Assembly (NCBI GenBank): GCA_035505095.1
Contig: DATJRE010000340.1
Coordinates: 1-5,768, forward strand
Source of the DNA: JOPF133 sp035505095
GTDB taxonomy: Bacteria; Acidobacteriota; Terriglobia; Bryobacterales; Bryobacteraceae
Direction of reading: 5' to 3'
Length of the DNA stretch: 5,768 nucleotides
Part shown: piece by piece, positions 5,260 through 5,768 of the stretch
Numbering within the stretch: the first letter of the stretch is position 1
Layout: the number at the start of each line of letters is the position of its first letter
Position numbers and translations under genes: made by a program
Notes under the pieces: generated by a model
What the model was told of the DNA's origin: nothing
The model's database searches: none
Seen by the model: the letters and a program-made list of their open reading frames with translations, nothing else

Positions 5260-5754
5260 TTAGAAGCTCCAGGCTTGGGCGGCGCATTCGGTCTGAGGCG
5301 CGGGGCAGCCGACCGCGCCATAGCCGGCATATTCGGGGAAATCGTCCGGCGGCCGCTGGAAGCCTCCACAGGAGGATGACTCCGGCGGCTGCTCGAGCTT
5401 TTCCCAGCCCTCCAGCAGCGTCGCTAATAATCCTTCCACTTCGATCAGCGGCTCGGCTTTCTGTTGCAGATTGGCTTCCATCAAGCGGCGTTGCATATAG
5501 TCGTACAATTCCGCCAGCCGCCGGCTGACCGCGCCGCCGCGCGCATGATCGAGGGATACGCTCAACTGCGTCAGGATGGTATAAGCTTTCGATATCCGGC
5601 GGGAGCGTTGCGCGATACGGCCATACGCCAGGTCGTCCCGGGCGCCACGAATGGACTCCAGCGCGGCGTGGTAGAGCAAGCGCACCAGTTCCAGCGGATC
5701 GGCGGTCAACACCTGGCTTTCCAGATATCCGCCGTAAGCATTTGCCGAAGGCAT
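5260..5754 (-). CDS. fliS: Flagellar export chaperone FliS with C-terminal extension
   Basis: FliS binds newly made flagellin in the cytoplasm, prevents early polymerisation and delivers it to the export gate. Residues 1-120 fit the family in order: AYGGYLESQVLTADPLELVR (6-25), LLYHAALESIRGAR (26-39), the helix with ISKAYTILTQLSVSLD (54-69), GGAVSRRLAELYDYMQRRLM (73-92), EANLQ (93-97), and the closing helix EVEGLLATLLEGWEKL (105-120). FliS usually ends soon after this point (about 120-140 residues). This protein has 164, with a Pro/Gly/Ser-rich tail carrying Cys at 129, 150 and 157 and ending AWSF. The tail keeps GC-rich third positions, so a frameshift is unlikely. GAGGAG lies five bases upstream of the ATG. 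The gene is convergent with flgJ. A TGA at 5764-5766 may be the stop of an upstream gene, typically fliD, outside the window. Confidence 0.94.
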   Translation of the reverse strand: MPSANAYGGYLESQVLTADPLELVRLLYHAALESIRGARDDLAYGRIAQRSRRISKAYTILTQLSVSLDHARGGAVSRRLAELYDYMQRRLMEANLQQKAEPLIEVEGLLATLLEGWEKLEQPPESSSCGGFQRPPDDFPEYAGYGAVGCPAPQTECAAQAWSF

Positions 5755-5759
5755 CAGAT

Positions 5760-5765
5760 CTCCTC
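5760..5765 (-). promoter_or_regulatory. Strong ribosome binding site of fliS
   Basis: GAGGAG on the minus strand lies five bases before the fliS ATG at 5754, near-ideal spacing. It fixes the start and is the strongest such site in the window together with the one before flgJ, consistent with high demand for a flagellin chaperone. Confidence 0.7.
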
Positions 5766-5768
5766 AAA

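Noticed and set aside
5066..5767. 233-residue minus-strand frame overlapping fliS and flgJ
   Set aside because: It is a different frame of the fliS strand, Arg/Pro-rich, and begins at a TTG. FliS in the neighbouring frame matches its family throughout its core.
1..5768. CRISPR arrays, tRNA or rRNA genes, insertion sequences, attachment sites
   Set aside because: No repeat-spacer pattern, cloverleaf, transposase frame or flanking terminal repeats were seen; the window is almost entirely flagellar coding sequence.

Overview
The window is a compact flagellar rod and ring gene cluster from a diderm (Gram-negative type) bacterium with high-GC DNA. Genes for both the outer-membrane L-ring (FlgH) and the peptidoglycan P-ring (FlgI) are present, which requires an outer membrane. 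The style of the proteins (an FlgF beginning MDPLTILAAGGMQARLESLD, a single-domain FlgJ, the order flgF-flgG-flgA-flgH-flgI-flgJ, and a nearby fliS on the other strand) suggests Acidobacteriota or a similar non-enteric lineage. That placement is an inference from family resemblance and was not tested.

Layout. (1) Positions 1-499, minus strand: the 5' part of a coding region that runs off the left edge. It encodes an Ala/Pro/Ser-rich, apparently disordered protein, possibly the hook-length ruler FliK. (2) Positions 500-693: a divergent intergenic region with a sigma70-like promoter candidate, a weaker overlapping sigma28-like candidate, a GC-rich hairpin and a perfect 13-bp palindrome. (3) Positions 694-5235, plus strand: a tight operon of flgF, flgG, flgA, flgH, flgI and flgJ. 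Its genes overlap by 1-4 bases or are separated by 4-11 bases, so co-transcription and translational coupling are likely. (4) Positions 5236-5259: a 24-base convergent gap. (5) Positions 5260-5754, minus strand: fliS, the flagellin export chaperone, with a strong ribosome binding site at the right edge. A preceding gene, probably fliD, would lie just outside the window.

How the genes work together. FlgF and FlgG form the proximal and distal rod. FlgJ is the rod-binding cap or scaffold. FlgA is the periplasmic chaperone for P-ring assembly, FlgI forms the P-ring and FlgH the L-ring. FliS protects flagellin in the cytoplasm before export through the finished rod and hook.

I found no unknown system here. 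The most notable points are an FlgH with no cysteine and so no lipoprotein anchor, an FliS with a roughly 40-residue Cys/Pro/Gly-containing tail, a one-domain FlgJ whose wall-cutting partner is not in the window, and the unassigned divergent gene at the left edge.
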